The position numbers and the translations under genes were made by a program. Below, in pieces: positions 34,212 to 43,682 of a stretch of 64,000 nucleotides of DNA. Source of the stretch: Maribacter algarum (ex Lu et al. 2025) (nom. illeg.) (GTDB lineage Bacteria > Bacteroidota > Bacteroidia > Flavobacteriales > Flavobacteriaceae). The stretch covers positions 1,054,001 through 1,118,000 of the forward strand of contig CANMAW010000001.1 in NCBI GenBank assembly GCA_947495915.1, given 5' to 3'. Each line of letters starts with the position of its first letter. Position 1 is the first letter of the stretch. The notes under the pieces are model-generated. The model saw nothing but the letters and a program-made list of their open reading frames with translations, did no database searches and had not been told where the DNA came from.

Positions 34212-36227
34212 TTAATCTTTAATATAATATGCTCCCTTTTCACCTGTATAGTGAAAAGGGAGTTTTCTTTTTAAACAGGTAGCTTTCCAACGCTTTATAT
34301 AACTGCTGTAGTTGCTGCCGTCTGCAATGATTTGCTGAGGTTGCATACTGTCAATCAGCCGTTCTAAGTTTATTTTTGGTGATTGTGTTAGCAATATCAA
34401 ATTGGCTCTAGTTGAAGAATATATTCCTAAGCTATCAATGATTATTAATTTTCTTCCTTCCAAGGTGTATGCGCTTTTTAGCGAATCAGAAGTAAATTTC
34501 CTGATTCTTTCACCAATCATATAGCTTAAGACATTATGGGAGGTGTCCTTATAATTTGAAAATAATTTTAAGTGCTTGCCTGTTCTGTTTGCGATGATTG
34601 TGTTTTTGGTTTGGTGCATAACAAGTAAAGCTTCTTTTTTTCTACTTTGATATTCGGTATATAGGGTATAGCCTTGAAAGCTTATTATAATTACAATAAC
34701 AAAAGCTACATTCTTAAACGAGGTTTTGATTTTTGTTACTGCAAATCCTATTAAAAATAAATAAGCTAGTGTCAGTTGTATTGCATCGAAAGAGATGTTT
34801 TTGAATATAAAGGCATCGTACTGTGCGATCGTAGCGATTATCTTATTCATTGTTGCTATTAAAGTAGTATAAAAGCTCGCTAGAAATTGGGGGAGGGTTT
34901 GAAATATAGCCAGAATGATTACCAGTATTCCCAATCCTAAAATGATTCCAAGAAAGGGTACAATTAAAAGATTAGAAATAAAAAATAAACCTGGAAATTG
35001 ATGAAAATAAAAAAGACTTATGGGTAATACACCGATTTGAGCAGCAAGGCTAACCGATAATAGTTGCCAGATATTTTTTAAAATGAATTGTTTTGGTGTC
35101 CATAGCTTTTGCAATATGGGGTACAACCATACAATGGCAAAAACGGCCGCATAGCTCATTTGAAAACCTGCTTGAAAAAGAAGGGAAGGGTTGACGATTA
35201 GAAGAATAAAAAACATTGACAGCGCAAGTATGTTGTACGTATTATTTGGTCTGTTCAAGTACATCGCATAAGCCACAAAAGAAAACATGGTTACTGCTCG
35301 AATAATTGAGGCTGATAACCCTGCAAGAAAAGCAAAGCACCATAACAACAAAACAGAAGCTATAAGTTTAATAGTTTTACCTTTTGGCAAATATTCTAAG
35401 GGTTTTAAAATAAATTGTAGTAAGAGTAATAAAATACCAATATGTAAACCAGAGAGTGCTAAAATATGAACTGCGCCAGCGTTTTTATAATTGGAGTAAG
35501 TGACTTCTGAAATGTCATTTTTATCCCCTAAAAGTAGTGCTTGAATAATACTTAATTCTTCTTTTCCGAAGTTGGCAATTTGCAGACTATGTATAATTTG
35601 TGAGCGTAGCTTAGCAGCTACACCGTAGATTGTGGTTGTATTATTCGATAGTAAGGTGTAATTATGATTTTGAATATTGATCTGTTTGTGTATGCCTAAA
35701 TTTGAGAGGTAATTTTTATAATTAAATTGATGAGGATTTAGCGGCGATTTTATTTCAGAAAACCTTCCGTAAACTAAAATTTCTTGATCAATAAAGAACG
35801 CATTGTGATCTGAATTTTTCGGTACTGATAATACCACTTTTCCTGAAACAGTTGTTCTATCAATACTTTTAACTTTTGCAGTATACCGATTAGAATAGTT
35901 GTTTTGTTTTAAAACATCAATTATTTTCAGGTGAATAAGTGCGGTTTCTGGTTTTTCTAAGTGAGAATAATGATTCGTTTGGTTTTTTGGTTTCCATAAA
36001 GTTATGGCAAGTATGCCAATGGAAATAGTAGTAGCAAGTACCGTTACTCCAAAATAGTTCAGATTTTCTCTAGTGCTTTTAAATAAAAAGTACCCTAGAA
36101 TGAAGAGTAGTAAAAGTGTGATACTCATTGAAATTGATAAACTAATATCAATATGAAAACCAGCAATAATACCTACAATTAGATATAAGGTAAGTTTTAT
36201 AGGTACAAATTTCAATAGATTCATCAA
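34212..36227 (-). CDS. comEC: ComEC/Rec2-family DNA uptake channel
   Basis: Forms the inner-membrane channel for single-stranded DNA in natural transformation. 671 residues: N-terminal spans, a DUF4131 OB-fold-like region (about 95-195), then the Competence domain with LLLGDKNDIS, ALSGLHIGILL near residue 255 and AGLSASIIRAVTMF near 305. After the last span only about 150 residues remain, so the metallo-beta-lactamase domain of longer ComEC proteins appears reduced, as is common in Bacteroidota. The stop is two bases from the convergent transporter stop. Start is ATG-ATG at 36227/36224. Confidence 0.88.
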   Translation of the reverse strand: MMNLLKFVPIKLTLYLIVGIIAGFHIDISLSISMSITLLLLFILGYFLFKSTRENLNYFGVTVLATTISIGILAITLWKPKNQTNHYSHLEKPETALIHLKIIDVLKQNNYSNRYTAKVKSIDRTTVSGKVVLSVPKNSDHNAFFIDQEILVYGRFSEIKSPLNPHQFNYKNYLSNLGIHKQINIQNHNYTLLSNNTTTIYGVAAKLRSQIIHSLQIANFGKEELSIIQALLLGDKNDISEVTYSNYKNAGAVHILALSGLHIGILLLLLQFILKPLEYLPKGKTIKLIASVLLLWCFAFLAGLSASIIRAVTMFSFVAYAMYLNRPNNTYNILALSMFFILLIVNPSLLFQAGFQMSYAAVFAIVWLYPILQKLWTPKQFILKNIWQLLSVSLAAQIGVLPISLFYFHQFPGLFFISNLLIVPFLGIILGLGILVIILAIFQTLPQFLASFYTTLIATMNKIIATIAQYDAFIFKNISFDAIQLTLAYLFLIGFAVTKIKTSFKNVAFVIVIIISFQGYTLYTEYQSRKKEALLVMHQTKNTIIANRTGKHLKLFSNYKDTSHNVLSYMIGERIRKFTSDSLKSAYTLEGRKLIIIDSLGIYSSTRANLILLTQSPKINLERLIDSMQPQQIIADGSNYSSYIKRWKATCLKRKLPFHYTGEKGAYYIKD
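34232..34266 (+). terminator. Intrinsic terminator embedded in the comEC coding end
   Basis: A perfect 12-base stem (CTCCCTTTTCAC and its complement) with a seven-base loop followed by TTTT and more T on the plus strand. It terminates the POT transporter transcript 23 bases past its stop. The same bases encode the last 20 or so residues of ComEC on the minus strand. Confidence 0.85.
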
Positions 36228-36269
36228 CGTAAATTCTTACGTTAAATGTAGTAAAAGTAAAATTATGGT

Positions 36270-36848
36270 TTAGAGAACTCGTGTAGCTTTTACAAAGGCA
36301 GAGTTCCAATAACCTTCTCGAAGTGATGAAACAATTACGCCTCTAGATGATGAGGCATGTATAAAACGAATTTCATTATTGTCAACAGCAACCACCATAC
36401 CAACGTGATTGATTCGTCTGCTTCTTTTTCTAGTTTTAAAGAACAACAAATCACCCTTTGCTACTTTGTTGATTTTTATACGTTTTCCTTTTTCGGCCAT
36501 ATGATACGAAACACGTGGTAGTTGTATATCATGTTCACCAAAAGAAACATAAAGAAGACCAGAACAATCCATACCTTTTTTTGTAGTACCTCCATACTTG
36601 TATTTAGTTCCAGAAAAGGTTAACGCGGTATTAATAATATTATCAGCTACTGAAAGGTGAACTCTTTTTCTAAGGTTATTAATTTGAGGTTTCTCAACTT
36701 TAGATTCTGAAGGTGCTACAGTAACAGTTCTACGTTTTGAAGAGCTACTATAAGTGGTTTTCTTTTTAACTGCACCACAACTAATCATGGTTAGTGTCAA
36801 AAATAACCCAGCAATCTTGCGATATTGTATAGCGTTCTTACTGCCCAT
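36270..36848 (-). CDS. NlpC/P60 (C40) lipoprotein peptidase
   Basis: A 192-residue cell-wall endopeptidase, probably cleaving D-gamma-Glu-diaminopimelate bonds. N-terminal lipoprotein signal (LFLTLTMISCG), then a basic Ser/Lys-rich linker. The C40 domain shows the catalytic Cys in MDCSGLLYVSF, His in RINHVGMVV and a late FIHASSSRGV. I chose the ATG at 36848 over one at 36866 because a consensus -7 element lies at 36854-36861, which would place the longer start upstream of the promoter. Confidence 0.87.
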   Translation of the reverse strand: MGSKNAIQYRKIAGLFLTLTMISCGAVKKKTTYSSSSKRRTVTVAPSESKVEKPQINNLRKRVHLSVADNIINTALTFSGTKYKYGGTTKKGMDCSGLLYVSFGEHDIQLPRVSYHMAEKGKRIKINKVAKGDLLFFKTRKRSRRINHVGMVVAVDNNEIRFIHASSSRGVIVSSLREGYWNSAFVKATRVL

Positions 36849-36853
36849 ACCTT

Positions 36854-36861
36854 CAAAATTA
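36854..36861 (-). promoter_or_regulatory. Candidate -7 element of the NlpC/P60 gene
   Basis: Minus-strand TAATTTTG is an exact TAnnTTTG match, six bases before the ATG at 36848. Transcription would begin at or next to the start codon, giving a leaderless or near-leaderless mRNA. It also settles which ATG is used. Confidence 0.45.
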
Positions 36862-36975
36862 ATCAAATATTATATAGTTTGAGCTAATGTTTTTTATGAA
36901 TTGGAAATACCCACCATTTGAAAGAACGGTGTTTTTTAAGATTCTATTGTTTAACACATTACATGTGTGCTACAT

Positions 36976-38094
36976 TTACTTTGTGTGAATTCCGTTATAG
37001 ATAAGTGAAGCAACATTTTGACTTGCGCCAGCCCCGCCTAATTTTTCTTCTAGTTGTTCGTAAGCTTCTAGTTGTTTTTCTCTTTCAGATCCTTTAATTA
37101 CTTGCTGCAGAGAATGGCTTAGGTTCGTACTAGTTAATTCATCTTGTATAAGTTCTTTTACAATCTCTTTTTTCATAATTAAATTAACCAAAGAAATGAA
37201 TTCAAGGGTGATAATTCGTTTGGCAATTTGATAAGAGAACCAATTTGCTTTATAGCATACCACCTGTGGTACCTTAAACAAAGCGGTCTCTAAAGTGGCT
37301 GTACCACTGGTAACCAAAGCTGCATTAGCAATACTTAACAAGTCATATGTTTGGTTTGTAACAAACTTGATATTTTTATTGGTTAAGTATGGCTTATAGA
37401 ACTCATTTTCTAAACTAGGAGCACCAGCAATTACAAACTCGTATTCCTGAAAGTTTTTTACAACAGAAGTCATTATCGACAACATTTTCTGTACCTCTTG
37501 TTTGCGACTTCCGGGCAATAAGGCAATGACTGGTTTATTAGGTGAAATGTTGTTAGTTTTTCGAAAATCAGTTTCTAATACGGCCTCACGTTTTTCAATT
37601 GCATCAATCAGTGGGTGCCCTACAAAGTGAACTTTATAATTATGTTTTGCATAGAATTCTTTTTCAAAAGGAAGGATGACATACATGGCATCTATATCAT
37701 GTTTTATTTTAGTAATTCTACCTTCGCGAGAGGCCCATATTTGTGGAGAGATATAATAATTGGTTTTGTATTTTTTTTCTTTGGCCCATTTGGCAATGCG
37801 CAAATTAAATCCGGAATAATCTATAAAAATGATAACATCAGGTTGAAATTTAGCAATATCATCTTTGCAAAATCGTATGTTTTTAAAAATGGTAAATAGG
37901 TTAAGAATCACCTCAATGAAACCCATAAAAGCCATTTCTTTGTAATGCTTTACTAGCGTTCCGCCAGCTTCTTGCATAAGATCTCCGCCCCAACACCGAA
38001 TGTCAGCGTGGTGATCAATCGATTTGAGTTCTTTAATCAGGTTTGACCCATGAAGATCACCTGATGCTTCTCCCGCTATGATATAGTATTTCAT
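36976..38094 (-). CDS. lpxB: Lipid-A-disaccharide synthase
   Basis: Joins UDP-2,3-diacylglucosamine and lipid X to make the lipid A disaccharide at the inner face of the inner membrane. 372 residues from ATG 38094; a GTG seven codons upstream is less likely because family members begin at MKYYIIAGEASGD. Motifs: GEASGDLHGSNL at the start, FIDYSGFNLRIAKW near 95, LPGSRKQEVQKM near 200 and TSGTATLETALF near 270. It follows surE and a small membrane gene, a common arrangement in Bacteroidota. Confidence 0.93.
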   Translation of the reverse strand: MKYYIIAGEASGDLHGSNLIKELKSIDHHADIRCWGGDLMQEAGGTLVKHYKEMAFMGFIEVILNLFTIFKNIRFCKDDIAKFQPDVIIFIDYSGFNLRIAKWAKEKKYKTNYYISPQIWASREGRITKIKHDIDAMYVILPFEKEFYAKHNYKVHFVGHPLIDAIEKREAVLETDFRKTNNISPNKPVIALLPGSRKQEVQKMLSIMTSVVKNFQEYEFVIAGAPSLENEFYKPYLTNKNIKFVTNQTYDLLSIANAALVTSGTATLETALFKVPQVVCYKANWFSYQIAKRIITLEFISLVNLIMKKEIVKELIQDELTSTNLSHSLQQVIKGSEREKQLEAYEQLEEKLGGAGASQNVASLIYNGIHTK

Positions 38095-38128
38095 TGGCTT
38101 TTTGCTATCATGCACTTTGGGCCAATCA

Positions 38129-38410
38129 CTAAAAGACCTTGTAGTATAATATTACTAAAGCCGTCATTATGGTCGCTATTAAAACACCTTTTGCTCTATT
38201 ATCGCGTCTAATTCTCAAAAAAAGAAAAAAAGCGATCAGATTTAAAATTGCCCCTAGGGCAAGTAAACTACCTATATGCCCTTGTTGAATTGCAGCTGCA
38301 AATGTGTCAGAAATAGATAAATCAGAAAACATTAGAATGTATAAAAGTGTACCTATGGTGTTAGCAATGATGCCTACTAGAAAGCCAATGGCCAAATCTT
38401 TTTTATGCAT
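38129..38410 (-). CDS. Small membrane protein (three spans), unknown
   Basis: A 93-residue protein with three hydrophobic segments (about 7-29, 46-68 and 78-92) and a basic loop RIRRDNRAKG. Its ATG overlaps the surE stop by eight bases and lpxB begins 34 bases later, so it belongs to the surE-lpxB operon. Similar small proteins occur at this locus in flavobacteria. I do not know a function. Confidence 0.72.
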   Translation of the reverse strand: MHKKDLAIGFLVGIIANTIGTLLYILMFSDLSISDTFAAAIQQGHIGSLLALGAILNLIAFFLFLRIRRDNRAKGVLIATIMTALVILYYKVF

Positions 38411-39182
38411 GTAAATTCCAGTTATTTATAGTTTGTATAGCATGGTGTGCTGTCAGGTCAAATTGAGTTGGCACAACCGAAATGTAATCGTTAGCCAAAG
38501 CCCATTCATCGGTATCTTCTCCTTTGTCAAGCAATTCAAACTCTCCTGTTAACCAGTAATAATCTTTACCCATTGGGTTGGTTCGCTTGTCAAATTTTTC
38601 TTTATAATTTCCTTTAGCTTGTCTACAAATTTTGATTCCTTTTATTTCAGATTCACTAGCCTTAGGAATATTGACATTTAACACAACGCCCTGCGGAATA
38701 CCATTAGTAAGTGCTTCGTTTACAATCTTTTTAACAAATTTTTCTGCATGGCTAAAATCTGCATTCCAACTATAATCACATAATGATAATCCGATAGCAG
38801 GTATACCTTCTATACCGGCTTCGATAGCAGCACTCATCGTACCAGAATAAATTACGTTGATTGATGAATTTGCTCCATGATTTATACCGCTTACGCAAAT
38901 GTCTGGTTTACGACCTAATAATTCTTGAAGCGCCATTTTTACACAGTCGGCAGGGGTGCCACTACAACTATATTCTTCATTTGCACCATTCTCAAGATCA
39001 ATTTTCATCTTCTTTGAATATAATGCAATATCGAGGGTAATTGCATGCCCTTTTCCCGATTGAGGACTATCAGGTGCTACAACAACAACATCTCCAATGT
39101 CTTTCATATAACGTACCAAAGCTCGTAAGCCTGGTGCAGTTATTCCATCATCATTGGTTACTAGAATTAAAGGTTTCGCCAC
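38403..39182 (-). CDS. surE: 5'/3'-nucleotidase SurE
   Basis: Metal-dependent nucleoside monophosphate phosphatase, linked to stationary-phase survival. 259 residues. Conserved motifs: LVTNDDGITAPGLRAL with metal-binding Asp-Asp at the start, PQSGKGHAITL (Ser ligand) near 40, SGTPADCVKMAL near 74 and SGINHGANSS near 97 (Asn ligand). First gene of the surE-lpxB unit and divergent from the processing-protease gene. Confidence 0.94.
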   Translation of the reverse strand: MAKPLILVTNDDGITAPGLRALVRYMKDIGDVVVVAPDSPQSGKGHAITLDIALYSKKMKIDLENGANEEYSCSGTPADCVKMALQELLGRKPDICVSGINHGANSSINVIYSGTMSAAIEAGIEGIPAIGLSLCDYSWNADFSHAEKFVKKIVNEALTNGIPQGVVLNVNIPKASESEIKGIKICRQAKGNYKEKFDKRTNPMGKDYYWLTGEFELLDKGEDTDEWALANDYISVVPTQFDLTAHHAIQTINNWNLHA

Positions 39183-39380
39183 ATTGTATAATTTAAGTTG
39201 TAAAAATACGTTTTTAAAAAAAGAATATGATACCTGTTGTCATTAACAAAAAATTAAACCTTCTGCCATATACTGGCATGGTTTTTTCAGTATCTTAGAG
39301 AATCTGACTAAAATCAGTGTTTATTGTCGCAGAGCGAAAAGTTTGTCGCTAAAAATTGAGTACGAAAATAAAATAGAAAA

Positions 39381-41516
39381 ATGAAAAAGAATTTTGCTTA
39401 CGGTTTATTTACCTTGCTTATAGCCGTTGCTTCTTGCAGCTTTACCAATAAGACTTTTGAAAATGATGATAAAGACAAGTTATTGATTGATATCATTACA
39501 TACGTATTATCAAAAGGCCATTATGAGCCCAAAGACATTGACGATGATTTTTCTGCCAATGTGTTTGAAGATTTTATTGATCTAATCGACCCAACCAAGA
39601 GGTATTTTTTAGATTCAGATATTTTAGAATTTGAAACTCAAAAATTTCAAATTGACGATCAGATAAAAAATACGGATATCACCTTTTTTAATATGGTTCA
39701 TGAACGTTTGGTTCAAAGAATGAGCGAAGCTGAAAAGATTTATCAAGAAGTGCTTGATAAGCCATTTGATTATACTTTAGATGAAACCATAAATATTGAA
39801 TATGATAAAATGGATTTTGCATCTTCAAGAGAAGAACTTAAAGAACGTTGGAGACAACAACTAAAGTATGCTACTTTAAATACCTATGATTCTAAAATTA
39901 CTCATGCGACTGAAGATGCTAAAACATCAGAAAGTAGCGAAGAAAAGGTTTTAACACCTGAAGAAGCTGAAATTTCGGCAAGAGAATCAAGCAGAAAAAC
40001 GTTGTCTGAATTTTTCGATTTCGTTGGTGATTTACAACGAAAAGATTGGTTTGTTCAATATATCAATACCATTGTTGATGAATTTGATCCGCATACGTTT
40101 TACTTCGCTCCCGAAGATAAAGAGAAGTTTGATACCAGTATGTCTGGTAAGTTTGAAGGAATTGGTGCACGTTTACAGAAGAAACCAGAGGGTGCGAAAA
40201 TTACTGATATTATTTCAGGAGGACCAGTTTGGAGAGATGCTCGATTGGAAGTTGGAGATTTAATTGTAAAGGTTGGTCAAAAAGGGGAAGAACCAATCGA
40301 TATTGTGGGAATGCGTTTAGAAGATGCAATTAAAATGATAAAAGGCCCAGAAGGTACTGTGGTTGATTTAACCGTTCGTAGAATTGATGGCTCATTAGAA
40401 GTAATTTCATTAACTAGAGATGTTGTAGAGTTGGAAGAATCTTTCGCTAAATCAGCAAATATTATTAAAGAAGACCAACGCTTCGGTCTTATTAATCTAC
40501 CTAAATTTTATGTCGATTTTGATGATTATAGTGAACGTAATGCAGCTACTGATGTAGCCAAAGAAGTTGAACGACTGAAAGAAGAAGGTGCAGAAGGTTT
40601 GATTCTTGATTTACGTGATAATGGGGGTGGGTCATTAAAAACAGTGGTTGAAATGGCAGGCTTATTTATCAAAGATGGTCCGATAGTACAGGTACAGTCA
40701 TCAGATAAAGGAAAAGATGTTTACGATGATAAAGATGAACGTATTCAATGGGATGGTCCGTTGGTAATTTTAGTAAATGAACTTTCAGCTTCCGCCTCTG
40801 AAATATTGGCTGCTGCTATGCAAGACTATAAGAGAGCTATTGTGATTGGCAGCAAGCAGACATTTGGTAAAGGAACTGTTCAAAATGTAATTGACCTCAA
40901 TAATATAGTACGAAGTAATGAGAATGGTGATTTAGGAGCTTTAAAGCTAACCACTCAGAAATTTTACCGTATAAATGGAGGTTCAACACAGCTTGAAGGA
41001 GTTAAAAGCGATGTAGTAGTACCAGACAAGTATAGTTATATAGATATTGGAGAGCGTGATCAATCAAATCCTTTAAAATGGGATAAAATAACTCCTGCAG
41101 ATTATGAAATTTGGAAGGGTTATATCGATTATGATGAAACGGTAGCTAATAGTAAAAAAAGATTGTCAGAGAACCCTCAGGTTAAATTGATAGAAGAGAA
41201 TGCCAAATGGTTGCAGGCTCAGCAAGACGAACATGAAATTTCTCTGAACTATGATACGTATAAGAATGAAGTAAAACAAGATCGTGAAAAATCAGAATAC
41301 TTTAAGAAATTGAATGAGTATGATTCTCGATTAACTTTTGAATCATTAAAATACGAACAAGAATTATTTACTCAAGATTCTGTTTTAAGAGAAAAACGAG
41401 ATCGTTGGCACAAGAGTTTGGCGAAAGATGTTTATGTTGAAGAAGCGATTAATGTACTTCAAGATTTACAAATGAACAATTTGAAGCATACTAAATTAGC
41501 CAGTGTAAAAGGGTAG
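39381..41516 (+). CDS. Carboxy-terminal processing protease (Prc/Tsp-like, S41)
   Basis: Periplasmic protease that degrades or trims proteins from nonpolar C-termini. 711 residues with a lipoprotein-type signal (LLIAVASCSF). An N-terminal Prc-type domain (about 30-250) precedes a PDZ domain (about 255-345, with GIGARLQ and GPEGTVVDLTV). The S41 core has the catalytic Ser in ELSASASEILAAA near 470 and Lys in GSKQTFGKGTVQ near 495. The C-terminal DUF3340-like helical part follows. Length fits Tsp/Prc rather than the shorter CtpA. A strong terminator follows. Confidence 0.92.
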   Translation: MKKNFAYGLFTLLIAVASCSFTNKTFENDDKDKLLIDIITYVLSKGHYEPKDIDDDFSANVFEDFIDLIDPTKRYFLDSDILEFETQKFQIDDQIKNTDITFFNMVHERLVQRMSEAEKIYQEVLDKPFDYTLDETINIEYDKMDFASSREELKERWRQQLKYATLNTYDSKITHATEDAKTSESSEEKVLTPEEAEISARESSRKTLSEFFDFVGDLQRKDWFVQYINTIVDEFDPHTFYFAPEDKEKFDTSMSGKFEGIGARLQKKPEGAKITDIISGGPVWRDARLEVGDLIVKVGQKGEEPIDIVGMRLEDAIKMIKGPEGTVVDLTVRRIDGSLEVISLTRDVVELEESFAKSANIIKEDQRFGLINLPKFYVDFDDYSERNAATDVAKEVERLKEEGAEGLILDLRDNGGGSLKTVVEMAGLFIKDGPIVQVQSSDKGKDVYDDKDERIQWDGPLVILVNELSASASEILAAAMQDYKRAIVIGSKQTFGKGTVQNVIDLNNIVRSNENGDLGALKLTTQKFYRINGGSTQLEGVKSDVVVPDKYSYIDIGERDQSNPLKWDKITPADYEIWKGYIDYDETVANSKKRLSENPQVKLIEENAKWLQAQQDEHEISLNYDTYKNEVKQDREKSEYFKKLNEYDSRLTFESLKYEQELFTQDSVLREKRDRWHKSLAKDVYVEEAINVLQDLQMNNLKHTKLASVKG

Positions 41517-41540
41517 TTTCAGCAGTATACACATAATTAG

Positions 41541-41570
41541 AGCCTTGCTAAATAATAGCAAGGCTTTTTG
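41541..41570 (+). terminator. Terminator after the processing protease
   Basis: Perfect ten-base stem AGCCTTGCTA / TAGCAAGGCT with loop AATAA, followed by TTTTTG. It ends 24-54 bases past the protease stop and also separates the convergent methyltransferase gene. Confidence 0.88.
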
Positions 41571-41624
41571 TTTTTTAATTTTGAAATTAAGTTTTTAAAA
41601 AGAAATGCTAAACTGTTTCATTTC

Positions 41625-42470
41625 TTAAGTAGTATCGTTCGATTTTTTGCGATATAATGCCCAAAAAAGATCTTCGGAAGGATAAGGAAAATTAAATTTT
41701 TCTGGAATTAGGTTCAATAAAAAATTATTTCCTATCGTATGTTTTAGTAATGATTTTGCATGTTTTCCTGATATTTTTTTTGATGGTCTTCCATCAGCAA
41801 TTTTTTCGAAACCAAACTGTTTTAAAAAATCAGTCAACCCAGCTAAAGAAAACCAATGTAATACACTAGGAGGAGAATATTCGTGCCAGTTTTTTTCAAA
41901 AAATTTTGCTGAAATACTATCTCTGTTCCAGGTTTCAATAAGTAATAGGCCATTATCATTAAGTAAAAAGGCTGCGTTTTCGAATGAAGTTCGTTGATCA
42001 TATAAATGTGCTACCACTTGAATCATTGAAATCAAATCAAATTTTTCATCTACTTTGAATTTTTCGAATGAGTTTTGTCTAATATCTAAACCTAAAGTAT
42101 CTTTTCCTATTTGCCCAATAGACTTATTGGGCTCAAGCCCTATACCTTTCCAGCCTTCATCCTGATATCCTTTTAAAACAAATCCAGCAGCTGCACCTAC
42201 ATCTAAAATTCGACCTTTACTATTTCTATATTTAGCAATTTTTTTCGCATACATTTGACCCCGTTTACGAAGTAAATCTGCTTCTAAAGAGTAATCTGAA
42301 TAGCCAGCACCACCACCATTGAAGTATGTGTTATCATATACTTTATTTACATGGGTTTCACCAGCTTCAATTTCTGCAAAACGATGCGCACAGTTTTGAC
42401 AATCTAGTATATTGACACCTTTTGATTTAAAGGCTAATTTTGAATTGGAATCGCAGAGTGGACATTTCAT
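41625..42470 (-). CDS. Class I SAM-dependent methyltransferase with N-terminal zinc ribbon
   Basis: A 281-residue protein. The first 30 residues hold two C-x2-C knuckles (CPLC and CQNC), a zinc-ribbon. A Methyltransf_23-like Rossmann core follows: ILDVGAAAGFVLKGY (motif I, SAM binding) near residue 88, LISMIQVVAHL near 150 and LLLIETWNRDS near 182. The layout resembles methyltransferases acting on sugars, lipids or quinone-like small molecules. It stands alone on its strand; substrate unknown. Confidence 0.82.
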   Translation of the reverse strand: MKCPLCDSNSKLAFKSKGVNILDCQNCAHRFAEIEAGETHVNKVYDNTYFNGGGAGYSDYSLEADLLRKRGQMYAKKIAKYRNSKGRILDVGAAAGFVLKGYQDEGWKGIGLEPNKSIGQIGKDTLGLDIRQNSFEKFKVDEKFDLISMIQVVAHLYDQRTSFENAAFLLNDNGLLLIETWNRDSISAKFFEKNWHEYSPPSVLHWFSLAGLTDFLKQFGFEKIADGRPSKKISGKHAKSLLKHTIGNNFLLNLIPEKFNFPYPSEDLFWALYRKKSNDTT

Positions 42471-42862
42471 AACCCTATAGTTGAAAAAGTTTTAATTTTT
42501 GTTCAGCGAGGGAAAATTTTAAAGCATTCTAGCTATTCGATTTTAAGTTTAAATAGTTATTGCTGATGTACCAAATATAGTTTTTTTAAGTATATAAAAA
42601 TCAGTTAGTTAATTATTTAAACATAATGTAATTGAAGAATTTAGATAGTGATGATTGCATGTTTCAACGTTAAATCAAATTTGTAAAAACTTATAATGCT
42701 TTAAAATGAAGATTAAATTAACTGGGATACCCCATCAAAGGGGATTAACGTATAGTACATTTATTCACATGAATATATTTTTATGTTTTTTACAAAAGTC
42801 AGCTAATTACCATACTATTTTTCTTTGTCGGTTTAGCAATATTTTTAATATAACTTTGAAGT
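42471..42862. other. Gene-free divergent intergenic region
   Basis: This AT-rich gap separates the divergent methyltransferase and endonuclease genes. I see no coding frame. There is a weak CCCC/GGGG hairpin at 42730-42743 and a consensus -7 element for the endonuclease at its right end. The length beyond promoter needs is unexplained; a small RNA cannot be excluded or supported. Confidence 0.4.
42851..42858 (+). promoter_or_regulatory. Candidate -7 element of the endonuclease gene
   Basis: TAACTTTG is an exact TAnnTTTG match ending four bases before the ATG at 42863, which predicts a leaderless or near-leaderless transcript. CTTTG further upstream (about 42830) is a possible -33 with rather long spacing. 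Confidence 0.45.
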
Positions 42863-43681
42863 ATGATTAAATCGAAATTATTTCAGAATAATAAACTAAC
42901 GTATTCTGTTTTATTACTTATTTGTGTTGTAGGCTTCTGGCTTTTTGAAAATTTTTATACACCAGACACCTATTCAAAAGGTACCAATAATAGTGAACAA
43001 ACCATTATTCCTAAAGAATTAAGACCTACTACAACGGGTGAAATAGTGAGCCATGAGCATTATCAATTATCTTACAAAGAGGCTTTTGAGCAAGCAGAAT
43101 GGGTTGCTTATATGTTAGAAAAAGAACATTTAACTTATGATGATCGAAAAAGACCATATTTTATTGAAGACCCCAAAGTAAAATCTAAATCTGCCGATTG
43201 GCGAAACTACAAAGGTTCGGGGTATGATAGAGGACATTTATGCCCGGCAGGAGATCGAAGGTTTTCAAAACAAGCCTACAATGAGACCTTTTATACGAGT
43301 AATATAAGTCCTCAAAATAGAGCTTTTAATGCTGGTGTTTGGAATGAACTGGAAAAGCAAATTAGACAATGGGTTAAAAAAAATGGTACGCATTTCGTTG
43401 TTACAGGCGGCGTTTTGACAAACGGTTTGACTGAAATTGGAGACGAAGATGTAGACGTACCTGACTACTATTATAAAATAGTTGCAAAAGGTATTAATGA
43501 AGATTTAAAAGTGCTAGCATTTTTGATGCCGAATAAACCTAGTACTAAAAAGATTAATGAATTTATTGTTTCGGTTGATTCAATTGAAGAATTAACGGGA
43601 ATTGATTTTTTTCAGGAATTGCCTGCTAATGCAGAAAACGAGTTAGAACGTAAAATCGATCAAAATAGTTGGCATTTTTAA
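42863..43681 (+). CDS. Membrane-anchored DNA/RNA non-specific endonuclease
   Basis: A 272-residue protein with an N-terminal membrane anchor (about 12-28). The beta-beta-alpha metal nuclease core of the NUC1/Serratia type is clear: YDRGHLCPAGD near residue 120 with catalytic His, then FYTSNISPQNRAFNAGVW with the Asn metal ligand, and FVVTGGVL. It probably degrades DNA and RNA outside the cytoplasmic membrane for nutrient use. It is monocistronic and convergent with rodA (one base between stops). No inhibitor gene is seen nearby. Confidence 0.9.
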   Translation: MIKSKLFQNNKLTYSVLLLICVVGFWLFENFYTPDTYSKGTNNSEQTIIPKELRPTTTGEIVSHEHYQLSYKEAFEQAEWVAYMLEKEHLTYDDRKRPYFIEDPKVKSKSADWRNYKGSGYDRGHLCPAGDRRFSKQAYNETFYTSNISPQNRAFNAGVWNELEKQIRQWVKKNGTHFVVTGGVLTNGLTEIGDEDVDVPDYYYKIVAKGINEDLKVLAFLMPNKPSTKKINEFIVSVDSIEELTGIDFFQELPANAENELERKIDQNSWHF

Positions 43682-43682
43682 T

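Noticed and set aside
42730-42743. CCCC/GGGG hairpin in the divergent gap as a small RNA or terminator
   Set aside because: Four pairs only, no T-run and no extended structure.
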